A stretch of DNA of 64,000 bases from Circinella umbellata. Its lineage: Eukaryota; Mucoromycota; Mucoromycetes; Mucorales; Lichtheimiaceae. The notes beneath the pieces were generated by a model. The model saw only the letters and a list, made by a program, of their open reading frames with translations, had not been told where the DNA came from and did not search any database. The translations under genes were made by a program, and so were the position numbers. Shown piece after piece: positions 11,174-23,834 of this stretch (within the stretch, counting starts at the first letter, position 1; the number at the start of each line of letters is the position of its first letter). The DNA lies in contig JAIWNF010000018.1 in NCBI GenBank assembly GCA_025093555.1, forward strand, positions 310,001 to 374,000, written 5' to 3'.

Positions 11174-12495
11174 TATGTCAAAAGATAAAAGTAAAAATAA
11201 AAACGGGTTGAAAAAAAAAACGGGGAAAAAAAGTAGAAGAAGAAGAAGAAGAAGGAAAAAAAAGGAACCAGATGTTATATGTTCAGGTTCAAAAAAGAGA
11301 GATGAAATAATCTGATCCTTTGCTGGTAACGGTCATTGTGTAAGGTAAGAAAAAAAAAAAGAGAAATCGGAGATCACATGCTGAAAAGCTTTTTTTTTTT
11401 TCGGAGCAAGAGGAAGGGGGATCCTGGACAATTCATAAAAGAAGTTGGACAAGGATGGTTTCATTTTTCATCCTAAAGTAATATGCTGAAATATAAATCA
11501 GGGTGCGAAAGAAAGAAAACCAATCCAGACTATTGTTACTTTTTAATTGCTGCATTACTGTTATTATAAACATTGATCGATTATTTTATTTATTTACTTT
11601 TTTTCTATAATGCAACTAATTCTTCTTTTGGGAAGGAAAGAATGACGGAACATCAAAAAAGTGTAAAAAGGATCAGATAATTTTTTTTTTTTTGCACTAA
11701 AATTTCACAATGAGCGTATTGACCGGGAAATAATAAAATAAATCTTAACCCTTTTTAGTTCATCCTCTTTGCAAAAACTTTTTGATGCTACACAGAAAAT
11801 TTTTTTACAACTTTATTTTATCCAACATTAAACAACATCGTTTCTTTTTTTGCTCTCGTTATCTACATCTAATATAGCAAACATCCAATATAACAGTAAA
11901 GCAGTAACAACAAACAAACAAGTATACACAGTTATTTTGGCAACTACTACATTCAACAAAACATGAAAGTGCTTTTTTTTTTCTTTTCGATTGTGCTAAA
12001 TTATAGAAGTATCATATGTATAATAAAATATGTACGAAACCAAGTTCCTATTACCTAGTTGCTATTACTATGGAGTAGAGAGAATTGGAAGAGGAGGGAA
12101 ATAAGAGATGGGTTGTTAAAATAATAATAATAATAGAAGGGTATTATGTTTCAACTCTGGTTATTATTGTTTTCTTTTTTGAGGGGTGATTTGGAGGGTT
12201 TGTGTGTATATATGTATGAAATAGAAAAGGTGAATAATGGATTTAGGTGACTGTTATATAAAGAAAACAAAATACTACTGTTATATCATTATTATCATTA
12301 TTAAAAGTGGAAGGAGGAGACAATAGAGAGGAGAGAAAAAAAAAAGGAAAACGAATATATTAAAAGAAGATGAAGAACAAAGGAAACATATATGTATATA
12401 TAAGAGGGAGAAAAGATGATGGGAGAAGAGGGGGAGGAAGAGAGGAGGAGATAAGGTCCATGAAATGTTATTGTCTTGTGCTTTTTTTTTTTTTT
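11174..12495. other. Gene-free interval
   Basis: This is AT-rich DNA with many A/T homopolymers and purine-rich patches (AGAAGAAG repeats near 11230, GGAGG-rich sequence near 12310-12450). No conserved frame was recognised. It should contain the promoter of the permease gene that starts at 11173. Confidence 0.5.
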
Positions 12496-13676
12496 TTACT
12501 CAACTCCATAAGCTTCTGCTGTATAAGCTCGAATTCTTGCTACCAAACCATTTACTTCACCACGACACCTTAATACGGAGTATTCAAAATCTTTTGTAGT
12601 GGAAGTAGATCGGTTGATGTCGTCCAATAAAGGAGCAAGTTCTGATCGCATCTGTTGTACAAAGCTTTGTAAATTATCCTGCATTTGTCCACGCATTACT
12701 TGTAATCCAGCTATTAATTCTTTACGTTCTGCTGCACATTGCTTTATTTTTTGTTCTGACAATTGAACAATCATTTGACTACGTTCAGTCATGATTTGAA
12801 CTTGAGTTTGTATAAATGTTAAATCTTGTCGTAACCCAGCAACTTCTCTTCCAAATCGAGTTTCAAGATGTTTGACAGATTCTTTCAATACAAGATGTTG
12901 TCGTTCTGTCTGTTCCTTTTCCGCAACGGCCACATTTCGGTCGCGTTCGAGTACCTGCTCTTTTCTGCGGAGATCTTCCAGTTTTTTACGTGATGCTAAT
13001 GCTTCATCTCGAAGCTTTTTCACTTGTGTTTCCATTGCCATGGAGGATTTTTTAGTGGTTTCCAGAATTTGTTGTTTACCCTCAAGTGTATGCATCAATT
13101 CTTGTATATTGCCCCGGTAATTTTTATTGGATTCGACATAGTTATGTGCATCTAATTCACTTTGTGCTTTTGCTTGTCGGGCTGTTTCAAGCTAAAGTTT
13201 GTTCAATATATAACAGAGAAAAAAAGGATGAGTATGAATTAGTATATTGAGCAAAATGAGGAGGAGTATAATTAAGGAAAATTTACGGTTAAAAAAGAGT
13301 ACAAAATAATCGTTCTTATTATAACATTCTTTGGAAAGAAATTTGCTTATCAAAAAAAACCAAAATTAATTCTTTTTGACCATAGTTGCTATTCTAAGAC
13401 CCTTAACCTGTATTCACTCCATTACCCAAATACATTCCCTTGATATAACATAAAAAAATAAAAATAAAAAGATATAGCTATATAGATGTAAATAATTACC
13501 TGAGAGCGGTTAGAAATAAGTTCTTTTTGAAGATTATCGAGTGTGTCTTGCAATTGTTCAACCACTCGAGTCGTTCTCGCAGACGTCGACGTTGTCGGTT
13601 GAGGATGTACTGATGAAGGAGTTAACATTGATGCTAGCAACAATGTGCTATGAGTAGATTCCTGTACGTGAAGCAT
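12496..13676 (-). CDS. Coiled-coil protein of unknown function
   Basis: Two exons (minus), 13676-13500 and 13191-12496, join in phase 0 to give 290 residues. After a Ser/Thr-rich start (about residues 1-35) nearly the whole chain shows heptad-like, charged helical sequence, for example VEQLQDTLDNLQKEL, RDEALASRKKLEDLRRKEQV and LKESVKHLETRFGREVAGL. This predicts a long coiled coil to about residue 230. The C-terminal part contains LLDDINRSTSTTKDFEY and ends GLVARIRAYTAEAYGVE. There is no membrane segment or catalytic motif and I do not recognise the family. The ATG at 13676 is the first in frame; a longer protein with upstream exons cannot be excluded. A structural, cytoskeletal or tethering role would be only a guess. 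Confidence 0.6.
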
Positions 13677-16600
13677 TTAATTAGAATGAGTTTTTAAAAG
13701 AGAAAATAAATTCGTCAGTTTCGTTTAATATTATAAAAAGAACGTAAAGGGAAAATATCAAAGAGGAAAAATAAATAAAAATAAAAGAGTGAAAAGATAA
13801 AAATAAAAAATAAAAGAAGAGTCATTGCTCAAACAAAAGACCAAATAACCCATAAACCGAGAATACTTGCAGTTAGGGGTTCCAGGAGAACGAAAAGGGA
13901 ACATTAAGGACCGCACTTGTTCACGCACTACACAAGAAAAAAAAAAAAAAGAAAAGCTTCAGGGTCAAAAGTAGAGAGATTAGAGAACAGAGAGTAAATG
14001 AATTTCTTTTCTTTCGGAGGTGGAAATTGGGTTCCGCTTTATTTTATTTAAAATGATTTTAAATTAAAATATACTTTTTTTTTTAAGTTAATAAGTGAAT
14101 CATTCTAATCATTAGAAAGAAAAGCGATAAATTCGTATTATATAATATTATAAAGTTTTTTTTTCTCATAATAATAATAATAATAATGAAAAGAATGGCA
14201 TAACAATACTAAGTTTTCGATAGCAGTCAAATTCAAAAGCAACATTATTTTCATGAACCGCAAAGACGAACGCGAGTTGACTCATGCATTAAATCTTGCT
14301 ACTTTCTCTCTCTTATTTAATTTTTATTATATGTATACGCATATGTATATATACTTTAACTATCTTGTTTTATAAAAACCCTGCCTGTTAATCGATAATG
14401 CTAAAAACTGACTAGTTGATAATGCAGTAATAATTAACGTCAATAAATAATTTTTTTTTTTTTTTTAAGTTTTGACAGAAAGTTTAATTAAGAATAGTGA
14501 AAAAAAAAATGTAATTCATAAAAATATGTCTGTGTTGTACATTATTGCTTTGTTGAAACTCTACTTTGCCTGGACTGATAAATCCCTAACATAACTTCTG
14601 TATACGTTATATTTATATGTAGTATGTATGTACAGTATACGTACCTGGATTATGAGGAAGAAGTATGGGTAGTATTTATGCGAATAGACCATCTCGTGCT
14701 CCTTCAAAAAAAAAAAAGGAACAAGGAGAAGGGGTGTGTGTGTGTGTGGTATATACTTTTTTTTTTATCTCTGGAGGTATAGTAATTTATTTTAAGAGTT
14801 ATCGATCAGCATTATTATTTCGTCCCGTGAAAAATTACTTTAGTTAGTAGTATTATTTTGTCTTTGTTCTATAGTATAAACTACTACTATTTACTTGTAT
14901 ATATGCGTGGGTGCTTCTACCCTTTCTCCCTAGCACTCCTTCTATTTCTCATTATATATATATAAGTCTCTTATTTTCAATAAGTATTTAATGCATAAAT
15001 AACTTCTTTTTTTTTTGCATTTTTCATTTGTATATTGTATGGGTCTATGTTTTTATATAATAATATTATTATATTCTTCAGCTTCCTCAAGGTAATAAGA
15101 ATAATAAAGAATAGAATTTATAACTATAAGCATAGGCATAGATTATTTTTGATATGGTCATCTCAAATAAAGAAGAAGAATAGATATGAAAATGAGAAGG
15201 AGTTGTTGGAACATTGATCGGCAAGGCTTTATATGTTACAAGTTCATGATCACTTATATAATATATAAAACCTTACTCTTATTTACTCCCCTGCCCCTTG
15301 AATGCCAACTCTCACAAATCCGAAAGAATATAATAATATGTAATAAAAATATATGTAGATGTATATAGAAAGAAAATAATCTAAAGAAAAAGAAAAACAA
15401 GTAATTATTCATCATACAGCAATAAAATGAGAGTTTTTTTTTTTTTTGCCAATATTCTTTATGAGAAAAAAATGATTAAATATTACTAATGATAATATAG
15501 GGGATTACATCTGTTAGAAACAGAAACACTTATGGTGAGCAAGGGCGTAAAATGTCAATCAATGGTATATATGTATTAATGATACATGATGGCGAACATG
15601 CAAAAAATTACAATCTCTTATATTAGTTTCTAGTACATGGTAACAAACAGCAGTAGAGTCATTGCACTATATGTATCAAGCATAAAATAATATGGTTGAT
15701 CCTTTTTCTTTTGGTTACTCCTATATTGATCCTTATTATTAATCTATTAATAAACTACTACTACTAGATATATAGATATAGAACACAGGACATTAATAGA
15801 ATAATTTATATTCACTCCCGTTTCTTCACCACACACATTATGTCTATGTAATATCATTTTGCTCAGTGAAATATTTATTGTTTGAAACAACAGATATATT
15901 ATGTACCAGATAAAAAAAAAATGGTAGTAAATTATATCTAGTGTACATACAAAAAAAAACATTTTCAATACAGTAATAAAGGAGTAGAATTATTAAAAAG
16001 GGGAGATCAACGACAAAAAAAATTATTACTTACGTACTCAATTATTATTATTATCTTCTCTTAAATATGAATATCAAACAAACTACTATATCTGCATTAC
16101 TGTTGTCAAGTAACTTTTCTCTTTTTTTAATGTAAGTGACATGTATCAAATAGCTTTTTTGAAAGTAATATTTATTGCTGTGATTTACGCGTATACACAT
16201 CTTTGGTGTGTTTTTTTTTATCGAGACAAAAAACCATAATATTGGTCATCAATATTTTTTAATTATGATGTTTTAATGTACTACCACCCAGCACGTACAA
16301 TTTACCCTAGAGGATATCAAGCTATTATCTTACTAATCTGTTATCTAGTAAAAATATATAAAAGTAATATGCGACTGCAACCATTGATATTTAATAAACC
16401 CCATTTTAATCATTCTAGAAGTTATTCTTATCTTTTACGTAAGTAATAATGACTACAGTTGTATGTTATAAAAGATTAACAGTATCAAATCAACTGCAAC
16501 ATCTATATAACTCTTCTATCAAGAGATCGTCCACGTTTGCATTTCAAAAGAAAAAACTTGGATGATACGTATATTAAGATCTGCTTCCGATTTTGTATCT

Positions 16601-18148
16601 ACCTACATAATTATCGTAATTATTTTTTTCATCATTTTTCATCTTTCCTAGAAGAATAAACTTAACCCAATGGACTAACCTAGTGTAATGATTTTTATTC
16701 TTTATAGTACTACAGTAAACATATGTATACGTATGTACGTATTATGTATTAAAAGTATACAGTTTGGTTTACCTGATATATATTGGCAGTTTGGATAAAT
16801 AGATCTCTCTTTTTTTTTTAAAGAGAAAAAAATACGGCTCATATTTTGTAATACTATAGTAGTACAAGTTAACAAGTCAAGCATATAAATAGTTGATACG
16901 TATACAGGACTGAGTCTGTTTTCATTATTTTTTTTTTTTAAAAAAAAAACAGAATGATTATATGTTATTCATACAGAACTTATCATCTCTAATAACTATA
17001 GTTACAAAATATTATTCCACCAAAGAATTGGAGCTTCATCATGAAATGTAACTATATTGACGTTTTTTTTTTATGCTACAAAAATCCATTGAAGTCCTTT
17101 AAAATTGATGCAAAATAAAAGAAGGTTCAGTTTAGTGTTACCTCAACATTCTCTTTTTTAGGGAAAATTAACCTTTGTAGATTACATCCGAGTCTCGGTT
17201 CTTTTTTTTTTTTTGCGGCTTACACACAAAGTTACTTTATGATAACAAAAAAAGTTATGTTTTTACTTTTAGTACGTAATAAAACGATAGTAGTAATAAC
17301 TTGGGCTATCCATGTTATGTAGAAACAAAAAGTTTTGTAACAAAAAAAAAAGAAAAAGATAAAGCGGGGAAGCAAAATAAAGTTAGATCCGAAACTTATT
17401 GCATAAAAATGAACAAAAGGATAAATAGAAACTTCTTTTGAACATGTACACCCTGTTATATATATATAAAATAAGACGATAGGAATGATTAAATGTTATA
17501 CATGTAAAAGACGAACAACAACATACATTTGCATGTTTGTGTATATATTGATTATAACTGTTTGTCAGTTCTATATAGAGTAAAGCCTATGGAACAATAA
17601 CCGAATTATATCTTCAATAAAAAGAAAGTTATTACTCCGTTTCGTTATCTCTTTATCTTTTGTTCGCGTGTGGGATGGCATTTTTTGAAATACAGAAAAA
17701 AGAGAGAGAAAAACACACCAGTGGACAATTGCGTAACAACTTTAATGCATTTCTCACACGATTTAACACTTTAGAGAATCGGATTGTAGATTTCCTTTGT
17801 TATTGTTATTGTTGAAAATAACTTAATAATAAAGAAATGGGCGTAAAAATAAAATAAAAATAAAATATTTTAGTACTCGTTTTAAATGCAAAAATATTTA
17901 TCTTCATTTTATGATGAAATTTCTCTTGTCGATACAAGATAAAATTATTATTGTTACACACGACACACACACACACACACACAAAAAAAAGGGGATCTCC
18001 ATCCGATTCATACAAATCCAAATATAAAAAGTAGTCGTGTTTTCTTCTTCTTTTCTCTCTTCTTTTTTCCTTTTTCTTTAATTAATAATTAGTGTTGTTG
18101 TTTATTCTTGTTGTATATATAAATTATTATTATTATTTTTTGATTATT
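13677..18148. other. 4.5 kb gene-free interval
   Basis: No frame longer than about 75 codons has coding character. The interval consists of homopolymer runs, short ATT and TAT microsatellites and a (CA)n tract at about 17963-17983. A 38-codon frame at 16451-16567 starts with ATG but has no recognisable relatives. The last few hundred bases should contain the promoter of the carboxypeptidase gene. Confidence 0.5.
17963..17983 (+). repeat. (CA)n microsatellite
   Basis: About ten uninterrupted CA dinucleotides followed by an A run, 165 bases upstream of the carboxypeptidase start. Confidence 0.85.
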
Positions 18149-21100
18149 ATGCCACAAGATTATTCATCAACAAAAACTGATTCTGATATAGAACAGAATC
18201 AACAACAAGAAGGGTCATCCTCATCATCACCTAAAAAAACGAAAGGAAACGTACCCTCATTTTTAGAACCAGCTTTAACATGGGCTTCTCAAGCAATAGG
18301 AACATCCAAAGGTGAATATGCACCATTAATCAATCGTGGAAAAGGAACGTTAGAACTTCCAAGACAAACAAAACGAAAAATCATTGTAACAGTTACTGCT
18401 ATTGTGAGTGCCATCGTTATTTTTGGTGGTATTGTGGTATGGACTATTGCAAATAGTAGTGAATCGGAACACAAAGGTAAGAGAAACAAAAAAAAAAGAG
18501 CAAAGAGCAAAGAGAGAGAGAGAGAAAGAGAGACCTTATAATAATCCTCATTATTTATTTAAATGTTTGTTTCATCTTTTTCTTTTAGTACCAAGAAGAA
18601 AATTAACGGACCCTGAAAAGGTGATTATCCAAGTACCTTCAGCAGATTTATTACGTGAATATCTTCAAACATATACCTCTGAATCACATTTAGCAGGTTC
18701 AGATGGTGATAAACGTCAAGCTGAATGGACACGAGATAAATTTATTGAATTTGGTATTGAAAACACCATGATTGAAACTTATTACCCACTACTCAATACA
18801 CCTATCGATCGACAATTGGCTATTGTCTCAGGTCCAGAAGAATTTCAATATAAAGCATCATTAACAGAAGATGTAGTGGAAGAAGATGAAACGAGTTATA
18901 ATCCAAATACAGTTCCAACGTTTCATGGTAATTATATATACTCCTTTGAACATAACACTCTTGCATAAAACACGAAAATTCAATTTTTTTTGGGGGGGGG
19001 TAATTATTAAAATAGGTTATTCCAAAAATGGAACCGCTCTTGGACCGGTCGTTTATGCCAATTATGGACGAGTAGAAGATTTTCAATATCTTGCTAATCA
19101 AGGAATTCAATTAAATGGAACCATTGCTTTGATGCGTTATGGAGGTGCTTTTCGTGGATTGAAAATTCGTGCCGCTGAACAATTTGGATGTATTGGTGCA
19201 TTGATTTATTCAGACCCTATTGATGATGGACCTATTGGAAAAGAAAATCATGATAATCCTGCTAAAGCTTATCCTGAAGGACCTTGGTAAGATACACATC
19301 ATTCCATTTTGTTTTCCATAAAATCAAATCTCTTTCGGGATTGGACGTTTAACAAAACGTATTTATATAAAATATGTATATATTTGTATAGGCGATCACC
19401 CTCTTCAGTTCAACGTGGTTCTGTTCAATATGCATCCATGTTAACAGGTGATCCATTAACACCCGGTTGGGCTGCTACTGAAAATGCTACAAGGCTTCAA
19501 CGGGATGAATCCACTGGTTTACCTCAAATTCCTTCATTACCATTATCTTATCGAGATGCTTTACCTCTTTTACGTGCAACAGAAAATCATGGCGTACGTA
19601 ATGATCAAGATTGGGCCGGAGGTTCAGAAGAAGTTTCTTATTTTAGTGGTCCTTCGGAAGGGGATGTTTATTTAGCAAATATTGTTGATGATCATATTGG
19701 ACCTATCTGGAATGTGGTTGGACGCATTGAAGGTGATGAGGAACCTGATCATGCTATTATTATTGGTAAATTTGTTTCATTTATTTCATAATTTTGAATT
19801 CGTATATTATTAAAAAAAAAGCGAGAAATTCATGATTATATATTGCAAACCGAAACATGCAGGAAATCATCGTGATGCTTGGGTATATGGTGCTGTGGAT
19901 CCTTCATCAGGTTCAGCAGCTTTGGTAATTATTATTGACATTAAATTGATGTTGTAAAAATATCAACAAGTGACTAACTCACTATATAAAAATTTAGCTT
20001 GAATTAGTACGAACATTAGGTGTTCTTCTCAAACAAGGATGGAAACCACGACGTACTCTTATGATTATTTCTTTTGATGCAGAAGAATATGGAATGGTAA
20101 AGTAAAAGTTTATTATCATTACGTCATTGGTTTTATTTTATTGAATCTATAAATATATAAACAGGTTGGATCTACTGAATGGGTAGAAGATCATCGTGAT
20201 TGGTTGAGTGAACATGCTTCTGTTTATCTCAATGTGGATATGGGTGTTGCTGGACCCAATTTTATGGCAAATGCTTGTCCATCATTACGACGTGTATTAT
20301 ATGAAGTAACACATAAAGTTTCTGATCCAAGATCTAAGAATAATGAAACTATTTATGATACTTGGAAACAATTATCCAATGAAGAAACACCTGTTGTAGG
20401 TCAACTTGGATCTGGATCTGATTTTGTTTCTTTTATTAGTCATGTTGGAATTACAAGTGTTGATTTTGCATTCACTGGGGATTATGGTGTTTATCATAGT
20501 AATTATGACAGGTAAATAATGAATGATAATTCATTTATATCTGCTGTTTAACTAAATTAATTATATTAAAAATAGTTTTCACTGGATGGAGAAATTTGGT
20601 GATCCAACTTTTGAATATCATTCCGCTCTCGTCAAAATCTGGGGACTTTTAACATTACGATTTACGGATGATCCTATACTTCCACTTTATCCTGGTGATT
20701 ATTCTAAAGAAATCCAAGAATATGCCAAGAAATTACCCATTTCTGATATTACATTGGGTGGACCTTATAAAGAATTTTTTAAATCACTCAAAAAATTAGC
20801 TAAAACAACACGTCGCTTTGAACGACGACGTGATCGTCTTGTTGAAGAATTGAATGAAGAATTTAATAATGGTACTTCAACAGATGAAGATCTCCCCAGT
20901 GTTCTTTACAAACGTATGAAGGTGACGAACGAACGTCTTACACATTTCGAACGAGGATTTATTGATCCTGAAGGATTAAAAGATCGTTCTTGGTTTAAAC
21001 ATATTTTATATGCTCCTCATATGTGGACTGGTTATCATTCTCAAGTATTCCCAGCACTTTCAGAAGCACTGGAATCAGGTGATAGTGAGAAAATTCAATA

Positions 21101-21179
21101 TGCTGTTGATGAAACAGCAAGCCGTATTCGAGCAGCCAGTAAATACCTCAAGGAAGATTATGATGAAGATGATGACTAG
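18149..21179 (+). CDS. M28 zinc carboxypeptidase, PSMA/transferrin-receptor family, type II membrane protein
   Basis: Exons: 18149-18476, 18589-18927, 19016-19286, 19392-19765, 19863-19924, 19998-20096, 20165-20511 and 20576-21179, giving 807 residues. The layout is that of glutamate carboxypeptidase II: an acidic, Ser-rich cytosolic head, one membrane helix (about 78-100, [20 protein letters not shown]), a protease-associated domain (about 215-380), the M28 catalytic domain and a C-terminal dimerisation domain. All zinc ligands are present with PSMA spacing: His440 and Asp450 (GNHRDAW ... VDP), the catalytic pair Glu487/Glu488 (FDAEEYG), Asp516 (NVDMG) and His602 (YHSNYD). It should therefore be an active exopeptidase facing the lumen or outside, unlike the inactive transferrin receptor branch. 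The start at 18149 follows an upstream in-frame stop region and gives a sensible cytosolic head. It is convergent with the IF3 gene, only 77 bases apart. Confidence 0.93.
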
Positions 21180-21256
21180 AATATCCCCCATCTTATTTAA
21201 TATCTAAATTATACATTACAGCACACACAAATAAAATAGTAGAATTATAATTTATT

Positions 21257-21958
21257 TTATTTTTTTTCATATTGCAACACACAATTTCCACCTTGAACAA
21301 AAGCAGCTTTTTTTGTATTTTTATAATCACTCAAATGTTCAGCTACTCTTTCTACTACTTGTGCTTTTTCTTGTTTATCCAATCGTTGTTGACCTTTTTT
21401 GGTAGTAATTTCAATCTTGACCTTGTTTCCCTTTTCTAAAAATTGTTTTGCACGACCCAATTTATGTTCCATGTCATGTTCACTGACATTCCATCCAAAT
21501 ACAATTTCCTTGACAACAGCTTCAGGATTTGTTTGTTTGGTCTTCTTTTTTTGTTTTTGTTTTTCAAACATGGCTTTTTTATCAAATAGTCGACAGACAG
21601 GTGTTTTACCAGGTTGTACTTCCATTAAAAAATATTGAGACCGGTCAAAACTGTGTAAAACGTCATCCAGTCGAGCACGTTGTTCAAGCACTTGTCCTTT
21701 ATCATCGATAAAAGTAATAAAACGAGAAGTGATTTCTTCATCGCGTCGTGGTCGACTCATGCCCTTGTTACTCGTAGGTGCTTGTGACACGTGGGTTGTG
21801 TTCATTAATGAACGTATTAAAATAGATCGGGTCATAAATGTATTATTGTTGTATGCAATGACATTACGTAAAATATGGGGTTGCTCTAGTTGTTGTCGAG
21901 ATAAAACGTTGTTTAAACGCGTACACGTATTGAATGTTCGTGCAAGATGTCGGTACAT
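21257..21958 (-). CDS. Mitochondrial translation initiation factor IF-3
   Basis: A single exon of 233 residues. The N-terminal 60 residues are basic, Asn/Thr/Leu-rich and without acidic residues, as expected of a mitochondrial presequence (MYRHLARTFNTCTRLNN). The IF3-N region has ITFIDDKGQVLEQRARLDDV and VCRLFDKKAMFEKQKQKKK. The IF3-C region has EIVFGWNVSEHDMEHKLGRA and FLEKGNKVKIEI. IF3 keeps the small ribosomal subunit free and checks start-codon pairing; here it would serve mitochondrial ribosomes (compare MTIF3 in animals, AIM23 in yeast). The gene lacks introns, unlike most neighbours. Confidence 0.92.
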   Translation of the reverse strand: MYRHLARTFNTCTRLNNVLSRQQLEQPHILRNVIAYNNNTFMTRSILIRSLMNTTHVSQAPTSNKGMSRPRRDEEITSRFITFIDDKGQVLEQRARLDDVLHSFDRSQYFLMEVQPGKTPVCRLFDKKAMFEKQKQKKKTKQTNPEAVVKEIVFGWNVSEHDMEHKLGRAKQFLEKGNKVKIEITTKKGQQRLDKQEKAQVVERVAEHLSDYKNTKKAAFVQGGNCVLQYEKK

Positions 21959-22369
21959 TTTCGAAATGTTGCGTAAATAAATAAAAAAAAAAAGAAGACC
22001 ACAGAAAGTTTAAAAAAAAATATGCTGGTCTGACTTTATTATTTGGGGGGGGGGAATCGCGAGATTATTTTTCAAATTTTTATGACTATTTAAATTCATT
22101 TTGTGGAGAATAGATCTTTTTTTTTTTTTTTTTCATGCATCCGTTAAAGGGTCCCAGTTTGACACACTTTTTTTATTATTAACAATATGATTGAAATTGA
22201 TTTGCCATAGAAACATGTCTTTGTTGTCTAGGGTTACTTCCTGCCCATAGACTTTGTAAATAAAAAGAGACCCTTTCTCTTTTTTTTTGTACAATTGTTT
22301 CTTTTTTGTATTATTATAGAATATACATTTTATTTTTTAATTTTTTTTTAGAAAAAAATGTTACATGTT

Positions 22370-23557
22370 TTACATAAAGTCATCAAAGTCATCATATACA
22401 TCTCTGTATGCAGAAGAATCATCCATGGCAGCGTTCTTACCAGCAGCAGCAAGTTGAGGTTTTCCTTTCTTCTTTGTTTTGGTAGCTTCTTTAGCTTGTC
22501 GTTGTTTATCATTAGCCATAGCTGTCAAAGAAGAAGCTGCTTTACGAATATCTGTATCTTTGCATGGTGCAGCAATTTCACGAACAAGCGTATCAAGGAA
22601 TGTACCATAGTTTATGCTTTTCTATAAATCCACCCCCCCCAAATCCAATGTCATCCCATAATTATTTGTTGAATGTCAGTTCAGTTGAATTTAATCCTTC
22701 TCCCTCCCCTTTCCAATCCTTGATATATAACTTACAGAATTAGCAAGAATGATTTCAGCAAGACGTTTAGCATAATCGTTATATTCAACACGCGTCTTGG
22801 GTTTGAATTCTTCAATAGACTTGGAGCTATTATTCTCTAATGGATTTGTTTTGGAAGGAAAAAGAAAAAAAATTGATTAATTTAATCAATTCAATTAATC
22901 ATTTCTCGTTTTGATATCAAAAACTTGTAACTTACTGGATACAGAAACACCAGAGAAAAGATCAGTAGCACTAATCATATCAGATTCAATTTGAAGATTA
23001 CGTTCACGTTGTTTTCTTTCAAATGCTTCTTCTTCAGTTTCATCTTCTCTTGCACGCTATAAACATGATATAATAGAATTATAGAGAACAAATACGCGTC
23101 AAAAAAAACCTCCCCGCATATATATATATATATCTATATATTGGATATGTAAAAAAAAAAAAAAGAGAATCTTACAATAGCAGCTTTTTTGGCTTCAATT
23201 TCTTTTTTACGTTCTTCTTCAGCAGCCTTTTTTTCAGCAATCTTTTGAGCAAGAGGAACTTTCTTACGAATAGGAGGCAATTGTTTATCTTCTTTTTTTT
23301 CTTCATCAGAAGACTCTTCTTCCCAATCATCTTTTACATCGTCTTCAACATCTTCGTCGTCCCATTTTGTTTTTTTGGGAATAGCAACTTCAACTTCAAA
23401 CTCTTTTTCGTCCTCTTAAATATAAATAATATAATTATTAGGGAACGTTTTTTTTTTTTTTTAACTTGAGCTCAATGGATAATTTCATGAATAAAAAAAA
23501 AAGAAATTCCCCATTCCTTTCCTTTTCAAATAATGAATTCTTACCCCAATCACTCAT
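22370..23557 (-). CDS. EIF3J: Eukaryotic translation initiation factor 3 subunit J
   Basis: Exons (minus): 23557-23545, 23414-23176, 23056-22936, 22836-22736 and 22621-22370, giving 241 residues. The N-terminus is MSDWEDEKEF followed by acidic stretches (KWDDEDVEDDVKDDWEEES). A Lys/Glu helix (AQKIAEKKAAEEERKKEIE) and the conserved C-terminal part (SIEEFKPKTRVEYNDYAKRL, TFLDTLVREI) follow, ending in an acidic YDDFDDFM tail. This matches eIF3j/Hcr1, a loosely bound eIF3 subunit that sits near the 40S mRNA channel and helps in initiation and recycling. Exon 1 has only 13 coding bases, yet splicing it restores the typical MSDWE start, which supports the model. It is divergent from the RUS gene, with 277 bases between the start codons. 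Confidence 0.93.
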
Positions 23558-23834
23558 TTTTATTTGGAAATTAAAGAAAAAGAAAAAAGAAAAGAGGGCC
23601 AAAAAAAAACAAAACAAAATCTTTTAAAGCCTCCAGAGTTCAATTTGATTCCGACGGGACGGAAAACTTGAGAAACGGACCATAATCCGGGTTGTATAAC
23701 AACTCTTAAGGTAGCACGGGGGGAAAAAAACTACAGCGCAAGTTTAAAAAAAAAACCCAACCCTTCACATTCTTTTGTTATCTTTTTTTTTTTTTTTTTT
23801 TTTTTTTTCTGAATAATAATTTTCTGTAAATAAC

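Noticed and set aside
13868..13931. Possible extra upstream exon of the coiled-coil gene (FPFRSPGTPN on the minus strand, between AG and GT)
   Set aside because: The phase does not fit any acceptor in front of the known frame; kept out of the model but worth an RNA-seq check.
14665..14720. Short forward frame MGSIYANRPSRAPS before an A tract
   Set aside because: Ends in homopolymer, no continuation exon found on either strand.
16451..16567. 38-codon ATG frame in the 4.5 kb gap
   Set aside because: Too short and without any recognisable motif.
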